Numbered from the stretch's first letter, positions 16,581-25,249 are shown. The stretch is 64,000 nt of DNA from Paractinoplanes toevensis (GCF_018332695.1 NZ_BOQN01000038.1:62001-126000), one strand, 5' to 3'. Translations and numbers: made by a program. The notes: generated by a model from the letters alone, not told the origin.

Positions 16581-17254
16581 TCCGCGTCCTGATCGTCGAG
16601 GACGAGCCGCTGATCGCCGAGGCCCACGCCGCCTACACGGCACGGATCGACGGCTTCCAGGTCCTGTCGGTGTCCCACACGGCCCAGCAGGCGATGGCCA
16701 CCCTGCGGACCACCCCGGTCGACCTGATCCTGCTGGACCTGAACCTGCCCGACATGAACGGCCTGGAGCTGACCCGAGCCCTGCGAGCGGCCGGCATCGG
16801 CACCGACGTCCTGGTGGTGACGTCGGCCCGTGATCTGGCCGTGGTCCGCTCGGCCGTTTCCCTCGGCGTGACCCACTACCTGCTGAAGCCGTTCACGTTC
16901 GCCACCTTCCGCGAGAAGCTCCTCGGGTACGCCCGCTACCGCAGCCAGCTGCTCGGCGCCGGCCAGGTGCCGGCTCAGCACGAGATCGACCGAGCCTTCG
17001 CGGCGCTGCGCGGTACCGCGCCGGACTCACTGCCGAAGGGCCTCGACCAGAACACCCTCGACCTGGTCCTGGGCGTGCTGCGCGCCGACCCCGTCCCGTC
17101 CGGGTTGTCGGCCGCCGAGGTCGGCGCGCGGATGGGCGCGTCCCGGGTGACCGCACGCCGCTACCTGGAGCACCTGGCCGAGACCGGGCAGGTGGTGCGC
17201 AGCCCGCGCTACGGCGGCCCGGGCCGCCCGGAGGTGGAATATCGCCGGGTTTAG
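16577..17254 (+). CDS. CitB/DcuR-family response regulator
   Basis: 225-residue response regulator: receiver domain with the acidic pair in LIVEDEP and phosphoacceptor Asp54 (LILLDLNLPDMNG), then a linker and a C-terminal winged HTH (LSAAEVGARMGASRVTARRYLEHLAE) typical of CitB/DcuR/DctR rather than LuxR regulators. It overlaps the sensor kinase by 4 bp (ATGA). It is expected to activate the divergent dctA promoter when phosphorylated; the shared 39-bp gap and the 5' ends of both genes must hold the binding sites. Function is confident by family and context. Confidence 0.9.
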   Translation: MIRVLIVEDEPLIAEAHAAYTARIDGFQVLSVSHTAQQAMATLRTTPVDLILLDLNLPDMNGLELTRALRAAGIGTDVLVVTSARDLAVVRSAVSLGVTHYLLKPFTFATFREKLLGYARYRSQLLGAGQVPAQHEIDRAFAALRGTAPDSLPKGLDQNTLDLVLGVLRADPVPSGLSAAEVGARMGASRVTARRYLEHLAETGQVVRSPRYGGPGRPEVEYRRV

Positions 17255-17261
17255 ATCTCCA

Positions 17262-17562
17262 GCACGATGACCGACAGCCCGACGACGGCGATGACACCAC
17301 CGCATTCACTACGCGCCGCTTCCCGTCCAGCCGAGCTTGCTGTTCGCCGGTGGCGGGATCCCACAGCACCACTCTGGCGTCACCGCCGGCCGTGGCAAGG
17401 AGGGCGGGCGTCGGGGCTGAACGACACTGACCTCACCCTGCGGGAGTGTCCTTCCAGACGAGCGCGCTGTTCGCGCCGGTCGGCATGGCTGTAGCTGACG
17501 AACACCACGTCCCGTTGCTCGACCACGCCCGGATCATCCCAGCCCTGGAGCCCCGCAGCCAC
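17262..17562 (-). pseudogene. Remnant of a TIR-domain/WD40-repeat gene
   Basis: Reading leftward from 17562 the peptide begins with a TIR_2-like start (VVFVSYSHADRREQ) and runs directly into WD40 repeat sequence (ARLEGHSRRVRSVSFSPDAR). A frameshift near 17395 follows, after which the next frame continues LLATAGGDARVVLWDPATGE and QQARLDGKRR before decaying. An intact protein of this class has a ~130-residue TIR domain and several propeller blades; here only fragments remain, with an internal deletion and a frameshift. Such TIR-WD40 proteins are found in actinobacterial signalling and conflict systems, but no function remains here. The stretch explains the otherwise gene-free gap after the dicarboxylate regulator. 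Confidence 0.65.
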
Positions 17563-17576
17563 CCATCGAAACGGGC

Positions 17577-18296
17577 ATGATGGTCGCCGTGGACGCCGTA
17601 CTCCTGCTGTCTCTTGCCGGTTTGGCCATTATCGACAGCACCAGCATCGGCACCCTGTTCATCCCGATCTGGCTGCTGCTGGCGCCGGCCGGTATCAGGG
17701 CCGGCCGGCTGCTGACCTACCTGGGCACGATCGCCCTGTGCTATTTCGTCGTGGGTGTCGGGCTGGTGGTGGGCGGCACCCGGATCGCGTCCGCGTTCGG
17801 CGAGGTCTCGGCGAGCCGCCCGCTGCTGATCGCGCAGCTCTCGGTCGGGGTGATCCTGTTCGCCCTGAGCTTCTGGGTGGAGCGACGCAAATCGGCCGCG
17901 GCCGCCGCGGTGCTGGCCTGGCGGGACCGGGCCGTGACCGGCGCGTCCGGTTCGGGTTCGCTGACCGGCCTGGCCGTGCTGGCGGCGCTGGCCGAGGTGG
18001 CCACCATGCTCCCGTACCTCGGTGCGATCGGCATGATGGCCACCGCCGACCTGTCACCGTGGCAGGTGCCGCCGTTGCTGGCGGCCTACTGCGTGGTGAT
18101 GGTCCTGCCCGCGCTGGCACTGTTCCTGCTGCGCCGTTTCGGCCCCACCTGGGTCGAGCGGGTCCTGGCCCGTCTCAACGCCTGGGTCCTGACGAAGGGC
18201 AACACCATGTTGAGCTGGCTGCTGGGCATAGCCGGCTTCCTGGTGGCCCGGGACGCCGCCGCCCGCCTCTGGTTCCCCCAGCCGATGGGCGGCTGA
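17577..18296 (+). CDS. GAP-family (Sap, sulfolipid-1-addressing-like) membrane protein
   Basis: 239-residue integral membrane protein with six predicted helices, starting LLLSLAGLAIIDSTSIGTLF, a pattern characteristic of the actinobacterial GAP/SfLAP family (PF11139). Mycobacterial members help move glycolipids or peptidolipids to the surface; the cargo here is unknown. The helices are interrupted by an Arg/Lys-Ser cytoplasmic loop (ERRKSAAAAA). The start is ATG 17577 or the adjacent ATG 17580, with only a weak upstream site. It is a lone gene convergent with the small membrane protein at 18.3 kb. Confidence 0.65.
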   Translation: MMVAVDAVLLLSLAGLAIIDSTSIGTLFIPIWLLLAPAGIRAGRLLTYLGTIALCYFVVGVGLVVGGTRIASAFGEVSASRPLLIAQLSVGVILFALSFWVERRKSAAAAAVLAWRDRAVTGASGSGSLTGLAVLAALAEVATMLPYLGAIGMMATADLSPWQVPPLLAAYCVVMVLPALALFLLRRFGPTWVERVLARLNAWVLTKGNTMLSWLLGIAGFLVARDAAARLWFPQPMGG

Positions 18297-18302
18297 CCCG
18301 CG

Positions 18303-18719
18303 TCAGTCGTTCAGGCCGATGTCCTTCCTGATCGTGCGCAGCGATTGCATGCGCAGCAGGGCCGGGGTGATCGGGATCAGGGCGACGGCAACGAAGGACG
18401 CGATCATCGCGAACTCGATGTCGCCGCCGTGGCCGCTCAGACCGGTCTCGCCGCCGAGCACCCGGAGGCACAGCCACTCGGCGCGGATCGCGCACACGAT
18501 CAGGGCCAGGTAGATGACGACGAGGACCCATCGGGCCACCGCCAGGCCGAGCGCCAGCCGGGTGGCCCACCGGGTCGGGCGCTCGCGCACCAAGTTTCGC
18601 AGGAACCGCAGCTCGGAGCTGTAGGAGCGGTGGATGGTGAGAATCTCCAGGGTGGCGGCGAACGCGAGGACCGGCAGCGTCTGCGCGGTGACCGACGCGA
18701 GACTATCGGTGAGCGTCAT
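18303..18719 (-). CDS. Small membrane protein, unknown function
   Basis: 138-residue protein with three likely membrane helices (TLPVLAFAATLEILTI, WVLVVIYLALIVCAI, FAMIASFVAVALIPI) and a basic C-terminus (LLRMQSLRTIRKDIG). No family was recognised. Start ATG 18719 begins MTLTDSLAS; no strong ribosome-binding site is seen. It lies 29 bp downstream of the sigma/membrane-protein pair on the same strand and could be a third member of that operon. Confidence 0.55.
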   Translation of the reverse strand: MTLTDSLASVTAQTLPVLAFAATLEILTIHRSYSSELRFLRNLVRERPTRWATRLALGLAVARWVLVVIYLALIVCAIRAEWLCLRVLGGETGLSGHGGDIEFAMIASFVAVALIPITPALLRMQSLRTIRKDIGLND

Positions 18720-18748
18720 GCCGCCATGGTTCAGGTCGCGGTCAAGGC

Positions 18749-19354
18749 TCAGAACGCCTGCTCGTACAGGGACAGCAGGCCCGGGGTGTCGGCCTCGCCG
18801 CTGTAGCCGCAGACCAGCAGGGTGCCCTCGTTCGCGGCGATCAGGTAGCCCTTGCCGACCTCGAACGTGCCGCTGCCCATCACCGTCTCGGAGCTGCCGG
18901 GCTGCTTCTCCACCTGCACCGTCGTGGTGGCCGGGCCCCGGTAGACCTTGCTGACCCGCAGGGTGACCAGGTCGCCGACGGTGGTCACGGTGCCGGCGAA
19001 GGCGTAGTCGGCGTTCGCGGCCAGCATCGCCGCCTGCGGTTCGCGGCATTTCGCGTTGCCGCCGGGTGCGGCGGTCAGGCGCACGGGGGCGGCGGAGGGG
19101 AGGGCCTGCGGCAGGATCGCGACCGGGTCCGATGGGCGGAAGATCAGCCAGCCCGCGCCGGCCAGCAGCAGGACGGCCGCGGCGGCGGCCAGGACGGGCA
19201 GCAGCAGCAGCAGCCGGCGGCGGGCCGGGAGGGTGGCAACACCAGCGGTCATGGTTTCCTCCAGAAGTCGTGAGACCTGGCCGGGAGGCAGTGGCGCCAG
19301 CGATGCCGCCGGGTCCGTGCGACGCAGGCGGGTGCGCAGGTCGTCGTCGGTCAT
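18749..19354 (-). CDS. Membrane-anchored partner of ECF sigma factor
   Basis: 201-residue single-pass membrane protein. A cytoplasmic N-terminus (MTDDDLRTRLRRTDPAASLAPL) is followed by one helix (RLLLLLPVLAAAAAVLLLAG) and an extracytoplasmic domain of about 120 residues with a Cys pair (AKCREPQ and LVCGYSG). It is translationally coupled to the upstream sigma gene (ATGA, 19351-19354). That placement and topology fit a sigma-associated membrane sensor or anti-sigma factor, but the N-terminus lacks an obvious zinc-binding anti-sigma motif, so direct sigma inhibition is inference. Confidence 0.65.
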   Translation of the reverse strand: MTDDDLRTRLRRTDPAASLAPLPPGQVSRLLEETMTAGVATLPARRRLLLLLPVLAAAAAVLLLAGAGWLIFRPSDPVAILPQALPSAAPVRLTAAPGGNAKCREPQAAMLAANADYAFAGTVTTVGDLVTLRVSKVYRGPATTTVQVEKQPGSSETVMGSGTFEVGKGYLIAANEGTLLVCGYSGEADTPGLLSLYEQAF

Positions 19355-19878
19355 GGCCTTCTCCCTTCGGTCGACTCCTCATGTCCGGCGGCCGCGCCGG
19401 TCTTTCGCAGCTCATCGCGCAACCTCTGTTTGGCGCGGTGCAGGCGGATGCTCGTGGCGTTCGCGGTGATGCCGAGGACGGCCGCGATCTGCGCGGGGGC
19501 CAGGTCCTCCCATGCCCACAGGCGCAGAATTTCGGCGTCCTCGCCGCGGAGGCCGGCCATCGCGGCGGCGAGCTCATCGTCGGCCGGTTCCGGCGGGGCG
19601 ACCACAAAACCATCAAGGGCGGCTATCCGTACGGCCAACCGTTCCTGCCGGCGGTGTGCGCGTTCGGCGTTGGCGAGACAACGGCGGGCCACACCGTACG
19701 CCCAGGGCAGGTGTTCGCCGGGCATCTCGTCGAGCCGCCGCCAGCAGATCAGCAGCGTCTCGGAGAGCACGTCGTCGGCGGTCGCCGGGTCGGTGCGGCG
19801 GGCCAGGTACCGGCGTATCGCGTCGATAACGGCCGGCGCGAGTGCCTCGAACCGTTGCCGGCGATCGTCGGAAGTCAC
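19351..19878 (-). CDS. ECF sigma-70-family RNA polymerase sigma factor
   Basis: 175-residue sigma factor with region 2 (IDAIRRYLARRTDPATADDV, then SETLLICWRRLDE) and region 4 (LRGEDAEILRLWAWEDLAPA, then a QIAAVLGITANATSIRLHRA HTH). Start GTG 19878 (MTSDDRRQRFEAL) places the conserved region at the normal distance; the open frame continues upstream but lacks sigma homology. It would direct RNA polymerase to a small regulon, probably including its own operon. It overlaps the membrane partner by 4 bp. Confidence 0.85.
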   Translation of the reverse strand: MTSDDRRQRFEALAPAVIDAIRRYLARRTDPATADDVLSETLLICWRRLDEMPGEHLPWAYGVARRCLANAERAHRRQERLAVRIAALDGFVVAPPEPADDELAAAMAGLRGEDAEILRLWAWEDLAPAQIAAVLGITANATSIRLHRAKQRLRDELRKTGAAAGHEESTEGRRP

Positions 19879-19992
19879 GGGTTCCACCCTGGCGTATGTC
19901 CGGCACCGGGGCGGATCTTTCCGGCCTGGTCCGCGAGTCGCTGCAGCAGCGGCTGCTGCGCGCTCGCCGAGCGCAATGCGGGGAGTGCGGGT

Positions 19993-19998
19993 TAGCCT
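19993..19998 (+). promoter_or_regulatory. -10 box of a leaderless promoter
   Basis: TAGCCT matches TANNNT and ends exactly 7 nt before ATG 20006, with no Shine-Dalgarno between. Transcription would start at or next to the A of ATG. Confidence 0.5.
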
Positions 19999-20005
19999 CA
20001 AGAGC

Positions 20006-20479
20006 ATGTCCGACCTGACCGCAATGGTGCGCAGCGTCATCGACGGCAACCGATACATGACATTGGGTACGGTCGAGCCCGACGGGCTTCCCCGGCTGAC
20101 CCCGGTCTATTTCACGCACGACGACTACCGATCGCTCTACTGGGTTTCGGAGCCCGGCTCGCAGCACTCGCAGAACCTGGAACGGCAGCCGCGGATCTCG
20201 ATCGTCATCTTCGACTCGCAGCGCCGGCCGGGCGACGGCGAGGCGGTCTATCTGAGCGCGAACGCCCGCCAGATCGCCGACGACGATCTGGCCGACCAGT
20301 GCGAGATCGCGTTCCGGGACACCAGCGGCGGTGCCGAGCCGTTCGTGCCGGAGGAGTTGAGCGGGGAGGCGGAGCTGCGGCTCTACCGGGCCGACATCAC
20401 CAGCTTCGCGGTGCACATCCGCGGCGGCCACCCGGAGTACGGCACCGGCATCGACAAGCGGATGTCCGTCGTCATGTGA
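20006..20479 (+). CDS. PNPOx-like FMN/F420-binding family protein
   Basis: 157-residue protein with the split beta-barrel fold of pyridoxamine 5'-phosphate oxidase-like proteins. The motif GNRYMTLGTVEPDGLPRLTP is the usual substrate/flavin strand pair, followed by YWVSEPGSQHSQNLERQPRI and an FDSQRRPG region. Members of this group bind FMN, F420 or heme and act as small oxidoreductases; the cofactor cannot be fixed from sequence. ATG 20006 follows a well-placed -10 box, suggesting a leaderless message. The 3' end overlaps the convergent TetR gene by 8 bp. Confidence 0.75.
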   Translation: MSDLTAMVRSVIDGNRYMTLGTVEPDGLPRLTPVYFTHDDYRSLYWVSEPGSQHSQNLERQPRISIVIFDSQRRPGDGEAVYLSANARQIADDDLADQCEIAFRDTSGGAEPFVPEELSGEAELRLYRADITSFAVHIRGGHPEYGTGIDKRMSVVM

Positions 20480-21108
20480 CGGCCCGTTGCCGTTCCAGGC
20501 CGTCGAGCAGCAGGTCGAGGGTGAACTCGAACTCGGCCCGGGTGTCGCACCAGCCGAGCGAGTCGGCATCGGCGGCATGCATCTCGGCGGCCATCATCGC
20601 GGTCAGGTGCGGCACCGCGGCGGCCATCTCGGCCAGGTCGGCCTCGGCCGCGCCGGTGTCGGTGGTGCCGGGGGTGAAGAGTTCCTGCACGAAGCCGAGC
20701 GCCATGGTGCCGAAGGCGTGCAGGGCGCGGTGGGCCAGGTGCGGGGTGAAGCCGGCGGCGGTCAGCGTGCCGACGATCTCGTCGTAGTAGCCGAACAGGG
20801 CGGGCGGGATGGCCGGGCGGGAGCCGAGCACGGCCGGCGCCCAGGGATGGCGCAGCATGACCTCGCGGGCCAGCAGGAAGCGGCCGCGCAGGGCCGCGCG
20901 CCAGTCCGCCGCCGCGGGCACCGGGGCCGCGACGATCTCGCCGATCACCGTTTCGGCGAGGCCGTCGAGCAGGCCCTCCTTGCCGGGCAGGTGGTAGTAG
21001 AGCGACATCGCCTCCACCTCGACGGCGGCGGCGAGTCGGCGCATGGTCAGCGCCTTCAGGCCTTCGGCGTCGGCGATCGCGACCGCCGCGGCGAGGGCGC
21101 GTTCGCGA
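20472..21108 (-). pseudogene. TetR-family regulator, start codon and N-terminus deleted
   Basis: TetR-type repressor whose homology extends upstream of any start codon. Reading leftward from about 21108 the frame gives RERALAAAVAIADAEGLKAL, then TMRRLAAAVEVEAMSLYYHL (helices 1-3 of the HTH) and a normal ligand domain to residue ~212. A TGA lies three codons before this segment, with no ATG, GTG or TTG between. The first usable start is ATG 21044, which would omit HTH helix 1 and leave 190 residues. The break coincides with truncation of the divergent DUF4386 gene, so a deletion probably removed both 5' ends. Expression of a shortened, non-DNA-binding product is possible. Confidence 0.7.
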
Positions 21109-21613
21109 CACCCTCACCAACCTCGCCGACCACCCTTCGCTGGCCCGGCTCGGCGTCGCGCTCGAACTGCTCGTCGTGCTCACCCAGGCCCTCGCCGCCG
21201 CCGGGTTCTACCGCCTGTTCCGCGAGAAGGCACCGGTCGCGGCGGCCGGCATCGCCGCGTTCGGCCTCGTCAATGCGGTCGTCGTGCTCGGCAGCGCGGC
21301 CCTGCTGGCCACCGCCGCCGAGGTGGCCGACCGGCCGTTCGGTGATGCCGCCACCACGGTCCAGCTGCTCTATCTGGTGAGCGGGCACCTCTGGACCGCG
21401 GGCGGCATCTTCTTCGGACTGTGGCTGATCCCGATGGGGCAGGCCGTGCTGACCACCGGCTGGATGCCCCGGCCGCTCGGCTGGATCCTGATCGCCGGCG
21501 GCGTCGGCTACGCAGTCAGCGCCTTCGTCCCGAGCGACCTGCTGGCGGTGCCCGCGTCGATCGGCGAGTTCTGGATGGTGGGCTACCTGCTGGTGAAGGG
21601 CGTCAGAAACTGA
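21101..21613 (+). pseudogene. DUF4386-family membrane protein, N-terminus deleted
   Basis: Homology begins abruptly at about 21101 (VRDTLTNLADHPSLARLG) and continues through four to five helices to the normal C-terminus (LLAVPASIGEFWMVGYLLVK). Proteins of this family run about 220-240 residues with an extra N-terminal helix pair; here roughly 50-60 residues and the start codon are absent. The first usable start is GTG 21176, inside a helix. Bases upstream of 21101 belong to the oppositely oriented tetR, with no intergenic promoter left. Intact relatives commonly sit divergent from a TetR repressor, which supports a single deletion at the junction. Confidence 0.65.
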
Positions 21614-22985
21614 CGCCCAGGGCCTCGAGAGCCGTGCCCGCCGCGCCGTCGGGATCGTCGTCGTCGGTGGCCCACCAGACGTAACCGTCCGGGCGGACGA
21701 TCATCGTGGTCGGGCCGGTCGCCACCCGCACGCCCAGCCGGGTCGCGGTGATCGAGGCATGCGGCAGCGGGCGCGGCGAGAGCAGCACCGGTTTGGCGTC
21801 GTGCAGGTCGGCGCCGGTCACCCGGGAACCGGTCAGCGGATGCGCGGCCGGGTCGGCCGGTGGATAGGCGACGTCGATCGCGGACAACCGCCGGGCCAGC
21901 CGCAGCGAAACGTCGGGGAACTCGCCGATCAGGTCGGCGAGCAGCTCGCGCAGCGCCAGCCCCTCCGGCGTGGTCGCGGTGATCAGGGCGGTCTGCGCCA
22001 TGGTGTGCCGGGCCACGTCGTCACCCCACGGGCGCCGCTCGGTGTCATAGGAGTCCAGCAGCTCGGCCGGGGCCCGGCCCTGGACGACGGCGGCGAGTTT
22101 CCAGCCGAGGTTCATGGCGTCCTGCAGGCCCAGGTTGAGGCCGTTGCCGCCGGCCGGGAAGTGCATGTGCGCGGCATCGCCGGCCAGCAGCACCCGGCCC
22201 CGGCGGTAGCACTCGGCGACCTTCGTGGTGTTGCCGAACCGGCTCAGCCACTTCGGGTCGTGGACGCCGAACTCGCGGCCCGCGATCCGCCGGCAGATGT
22301 CGTTCAGCTCGTCCAAGGTGATCTCCCGGCGGCCGTCGTGCTCCTGGTGGGCGGGGTCGTAGCCGGCGATCCGGTAGACCCCGCCGGGCATCGGGGCGAC
22401 CATCATCGCGCCGTGCTCGTTCACCACGTCGAAGCCGGGCGGTGGCGGATCGTCGGCCAGCACATCGCCGAGGTACGAGTAGAAACGCGCCTCGATGCCG
22501 CGAAACCCGACGCCGGCCGACCTGCGGACCACGGAGTTGGCGCCGTCCGCTCCGACCACCCAGGCGGCCGTGAGGTCGTTGACCCGTACGCCCGAATCGT
22601 CTTGCGAAACGGCCGTGACCGGCACGCCTCGGGTGACCGTGGCACCCAGCTCGATCGCCTTTTCCTCGAGCAGCGCCTCGGTGCGGTTCTGCGGAAACGT
22701 GAGCACGAAAGGGTACGGCGAGTCGATCGCGGTGAAGTCGATGCGGGTGCCGAGGAAACCGAAATGCCAGCTCGGCAACCGCACCCCGGCGCTCAGCAGC
22801 GGCTCGGCGAGACCGCGCATGGCGAGCTGCTCGACCGTGCGGGCGTGCACGGCCATCGCCTTGGTGTGCGGGCCGCGCTCGGCCCGCTGCTCCAGCACCG
22901 CGACCCGGACCCCGGCCAGCCGCAGCTCACACGCGAGAAGGAGGCCGACCGGCCCGGCGCCGACGACGATGACGTCGTGATCCAC
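21603..22985 (-). CDS. FAD-dependent aromatic monooxygenase (PHBH fold)
   Basis: 460-residue class A flavoprotein hydroxylase. FAD-binding motifs are all present: GAGPVGLLLACELRLAG at the N-terminus, the DG motif (VVGADGANSVVRRSAG) and the ribityl motif GDAAHMHFPAGGNGLNLGLQ. The middle sheet carries the substrate pocket and the C-terminus a thioredoxin-like extension, as in polyketide and phenol hydroxylases (PgaE/RdmE, MhpA). It would hydroxylate an aromatic or polyketide substrate using NAD(P)H and O2. GTG 22985 is the start. It lies 23 bp after the M20 amidohydrolase gene on the same strand, possibly an operon, and overlaps the DUF4386 remnant by 11 bp at its 3' end. Confidence 0.88.
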   Translation of the reverse strand: MDHDVIVVGAGPVGLLLACELRLAGVRVAVLEQRAERGPHTKAMAVHARTVEQLAMRGLAEPLLSAGVRLPSWHFGFLGTRIDFTAIDSPYPFVLTFPQNRTEALLEEKAIELGATVTRGVPVTAVSQDDSGVRVNDLTAAWVVGADGANSVVRRSAGVGFRGIEARFYSYLGDVLADDPPPPGFDVVNEHGAMMVAPMPGGVYRIAGYDPAHQEHDGRREITLDELNDICRRIAGREFGVHDPKWLSRFGNTTKVAECYRRGRVLLAGDAAHMHFPAGGNGLNLGLQDAMNLGWKLAAVVQGRAPAELLDSYDTERRPWGDDVARHTMAQTALITATTPEGLALRELLADLIGEFPDVSLRLARRLSAIDVAYPPADPAAHPLTGSRVTGADLHDAKPVLLSPRPLPHASITATRLGVRVATGPTTMIVRPDGYVWWATDDDDPDGAAGTALEALGVSF

Positions 22986-23008
22986 GTCCTCAGCCTAGGC
23001 GACCGTCC

Positions 23009-24157
23009 TCAATGTACGGTGCCCCGTTCCAGCCGGTGCACGGCCAGATCCCGGAAGGTCGACGCCATCAGGTCCAGCACGCCGTCGTCGAAGGCCACCG
23101 CCGCGGAATGCATGGCCGGGCCGGTCGCCGGGTCGACGCCGGGCGGGCAGGCGCCGACGAACAGCAGCGTGCCGGGCACCTGATCGAGCACGTAGGCGAA
23201 GTCCTCCGAGGCCATGCCGGAGGCGGGCAGCCGGTCGGCGCCCAGCAGCTCGATCACGGCCTCGGTCTCGGCCGGGTCGTTGTAGGTCACCGGGTAGGCC
23301 TCGACGAACTCGGCGTCGACCGTGCAGCCGTGCGCGGCGCCGATCGCGGCGAGCATGGCGGTCAGGTCGTCGCGCACGAGGGCGAGGGTCTCCCGGGAGA
23401 GCGTCCGCACGTTGACGTCGATCTCCACCGTCGACGGCATCACGTTGCGGGCCTGGGAGTTGGTCTGCAGGCGGGTGACCGAGACGATGGCCGGGTCGTG
23501 GGCCGGCACCCGCCGGGTGACGAACGACTGGATGGCCAGGACGATCTCGGCGGCCACCGGCACCGGGTCGACGCCGGTGTGCGGCAGCGCCGCGTGCCCG
23601 CCGGCGCCGTTGACCCGGAGGTCGAGGATGTTGCTGCCGGCCATGATGGACTCGGGCCGGGTGCGGCGGACGCCTGCGGCGAGCTTGCTGTCGACGTGCA
23701 GCGCGTACGCCGCCACCGGCCGCTCCCCGGCGGCGTCCAGCACCCCCTCCTCGAGCATGATGCGAGCCCCGCCGGCGCCCTCCTCGCCCGGCTGGAACAT
23801 GAACACGACGCTGCCCGGCAGCTCGTCGCGGCGCTCGGCGAGCAGCCGGGCCGCACCGACCAGCCCGGTCATGTGCATGTCGTGCCCGCAGGCGTGCATC
23901 GCCGGCCGGTCGGCGGCGATCGGCAGCCCGGTCTCCTCGGTCAGCGGCAGCGCGTCCATGTCGGCCCGCAGCAGCACCACCGGCCCGGGCCGGCCACCGC
24001 GCAGCACGGCGGTGACGGAGCTGAGCCCGGCCCCGAGGCGGATGTCGAGGCCGAGCCCGGCCAGCGCGTCCAGGAGGATCGCCTGGGTCTCCGGCAGGTC
24101 CAGGCCCACCTCGGCGTGCGAGTGCAACAGATGACGTAGTTCGGCGAGGGACGTCAT
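23009..24157 (-). CDS. M20D-family amidohydrolase (IAA-amino acid/hippurate hydrolase-like)
   Basis: 382-residue dinuclear metal amidohydrolase. Metal-ligand motifs: HACGHDMHMTG (Cys and His ligands), QPGEEGAGG (catalytic Glu pair), a YALHVD His and the C-terminal PAMHS His. The dimerisation lid contains GAGGHAALPHTG. Members cleave N-acyl amino acids such as hippurate or auxin conjugates. Together with the downstream aromatic hydroxylase this could be a route for conjugated aromatic acids, an inference from adjacency only. ATG 24157 begins MTSLAELRHLLHSHAEVGLD, matching the family N-terminus. Confidence 0.88.
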   Translation of the reverse strand: MTSLAELRHLLHSHAEVGLDLPETQAILLDALAGLGLDIRLGAGLSSVTAVLRGGRPGPVVLLRADMDALPLTEETGLPIAADRPAMHACGHDMHMTGLVGAARLLAERRDELPGSVVFMFQPGEEGAGGARIMLEEGVLDAAGERPVAAYALHVDSKLAAGVRRTRPESIMAGSNILDLRVNGAGGHAALPHTGVDPVPVAAEIVLAIQSFVTRRVPAHDPAIVSVTRLQTNSQARNVMPSTVEIDVNVRTLSRETLALVRDDLTAMLAAIGAAHGCTVDAEFVEAYPVTYNDPAETEAVIELLGADRLPASGMASEDFAYVLDQVPGTLLFVGACPPGVDPATGPAMHSAAVAFDDGVLDLMASTFRDLAVHRLERGTVH

Positions 24158-24166
24158 GTCCGGATC

Positions 24167-25249
24167 CTACGGGCTGACGGCGACCGTCAGCAGGTTCACC
24201 TTCTGGGTGCCGCCGGTGCCGACCGGCAGGATCGCGGCGAGCAGTGTGGAGTCGTCCTGCCAGGCGAGGCCCACCGGCATGGAGGACTTGCCGGACGGGG
24301 GCCGGGCGAATTTCCGGTCGGCCAGGACCGCGCCGTCCGAGAGGCGCAGCACGGCGAGGCCGACGGTGAGGTCGGTCGTCCGGTAGGCGACGGCGATCCG
24401 GGTGGCGTCCGGCGACAGGCGCAGACCGTTGACGTGCGCGCAGGGCACCCCGCGCAGCGGCATCGTCACGGTGGTGCCCTCGTCGAAGAGCCATCGCAGG
24501 CTGCAGGGCGCCGACGCGAGCGACACCACGAAGCGCCGGCCCACCAGGTCGGCGGCGCCGTCCAGGGTGCTCGGGACGCCGAGCCTGTCGCGCTCGACGA
24601 GGACGTGTTCCGAACCGCTGCCGAGGTCGTGCTGGACCAGGCCGGCCGGCCGCCACAGGTAGGCCGACGTGCTGTCCGCGGCCACCAGCGCGACACTCTC
24701 GCCGGGGTGCCGTACGTTGCGCTTCACCTCGATCCGGCCGTCGGCCCGGGTCACCACGAGGTTGATGTCCGGGCCGGTGACGTCGGTGCCGGGAGTCGGG
24801 CCGTGCGGGCCGAGCGCGACGATCCGGCCGTCCCGCAGGCCGACGTACCGGTCCCAGCTGTCGGCGCCGGTCACCCGATGGATGGCGAAACCTCGACTGA
24901 CGGTCAGCTCGCCGAACTCCGAGGCGCCCAGCTGGACCTGCGGGCCGCCGGTCACGTGATAGATGCCGGGCCCATCGAGCATGAGAAGCCGCTGAGCCGG
25001 AACGACCGCAGGCGCCGAGACCGATGGCGCGACCGGGGGCACGACCGCGACGTGCCGCGTCTCGGGGCGCAGCAGGAAGCCGGCGCCGGCCAGGGCGAGC
25101 ACCGCGGCGAACGCGCCGGCCACCTGACGGTTGCGGCGCCGCCGGGCCCGGCGGTACACGTCGCCCAAGCCGCCGGAGTACCCCGGGGCGCTGATCGCCT
25201 CGGCCCGCACGGCCGCCTCGACCTCGGCCGGGATCTGATCCATGGTCAT
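24167..25249 (-). CDS. Membrane-anchored beta-propeller-like protein coupled to sigma factor
   Basis: 360-residue single-pass protein. A cytoplasmic N-terminus (MTMDQIPAEVEAAVRAEAIS) and a basic stretch (RRARRRRNRQVAG) precede one helix (AFAAVLALAGAGFLL). About 290 extracytoplasmic residues with repeated strand patterns follow (LRLSPDATRIAVAYRT, VLRLSDGAVLADRK, VGLAWQDDSTLLAAILP), resembling TolB/WD-like blades. A strong ribosome-binding site (GGAGGAG) inside the sigma gene precedes ATG 25249, and the genes overlap by 4 bp. Likely a sensor or regulatory partner of the sigma factor, but no anti-sigma motif is visible. Confidence 0.7.
   Translation of the reverse strand: MTMDQIPAEVEAAVRAEAISAPGYSGGLGDVYRRARRRRNRQVAGAFAAVLALAGAGFLLRPETRHVAVVPPVAPSVSAPAVVPAQRLLMLDGPGIYHVTGGPQVQLGASEFGELTVSRGFAIHRVTGADSWDRYVGLRDGRIVALGPHGPTPGTDVTGPDINLVVTRADGRIEVKRNVRHPGESVALVAADSTSAYLWRPAGLVQHDLGSGSEHVLVERDRLGVPSTLDGAADLVGRRFVVSLASAPCSLRWLFDEGTTVTMPLRGVPCAHVNGLRLSPDATRIAVAYRTTDLTVGLAVLRLSDGAVLADRKFARPPSGKSSMPVGLAWQDDSTLLAAILPVGTGGTQKVNLLTVAVSP

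Noticed and set aside
21056..21388. Minus-strand frame over the DUF4386 remnant.
   Set aside because: No domain pattern; it is a shadow of the plus-strand membrane-protein sequence.
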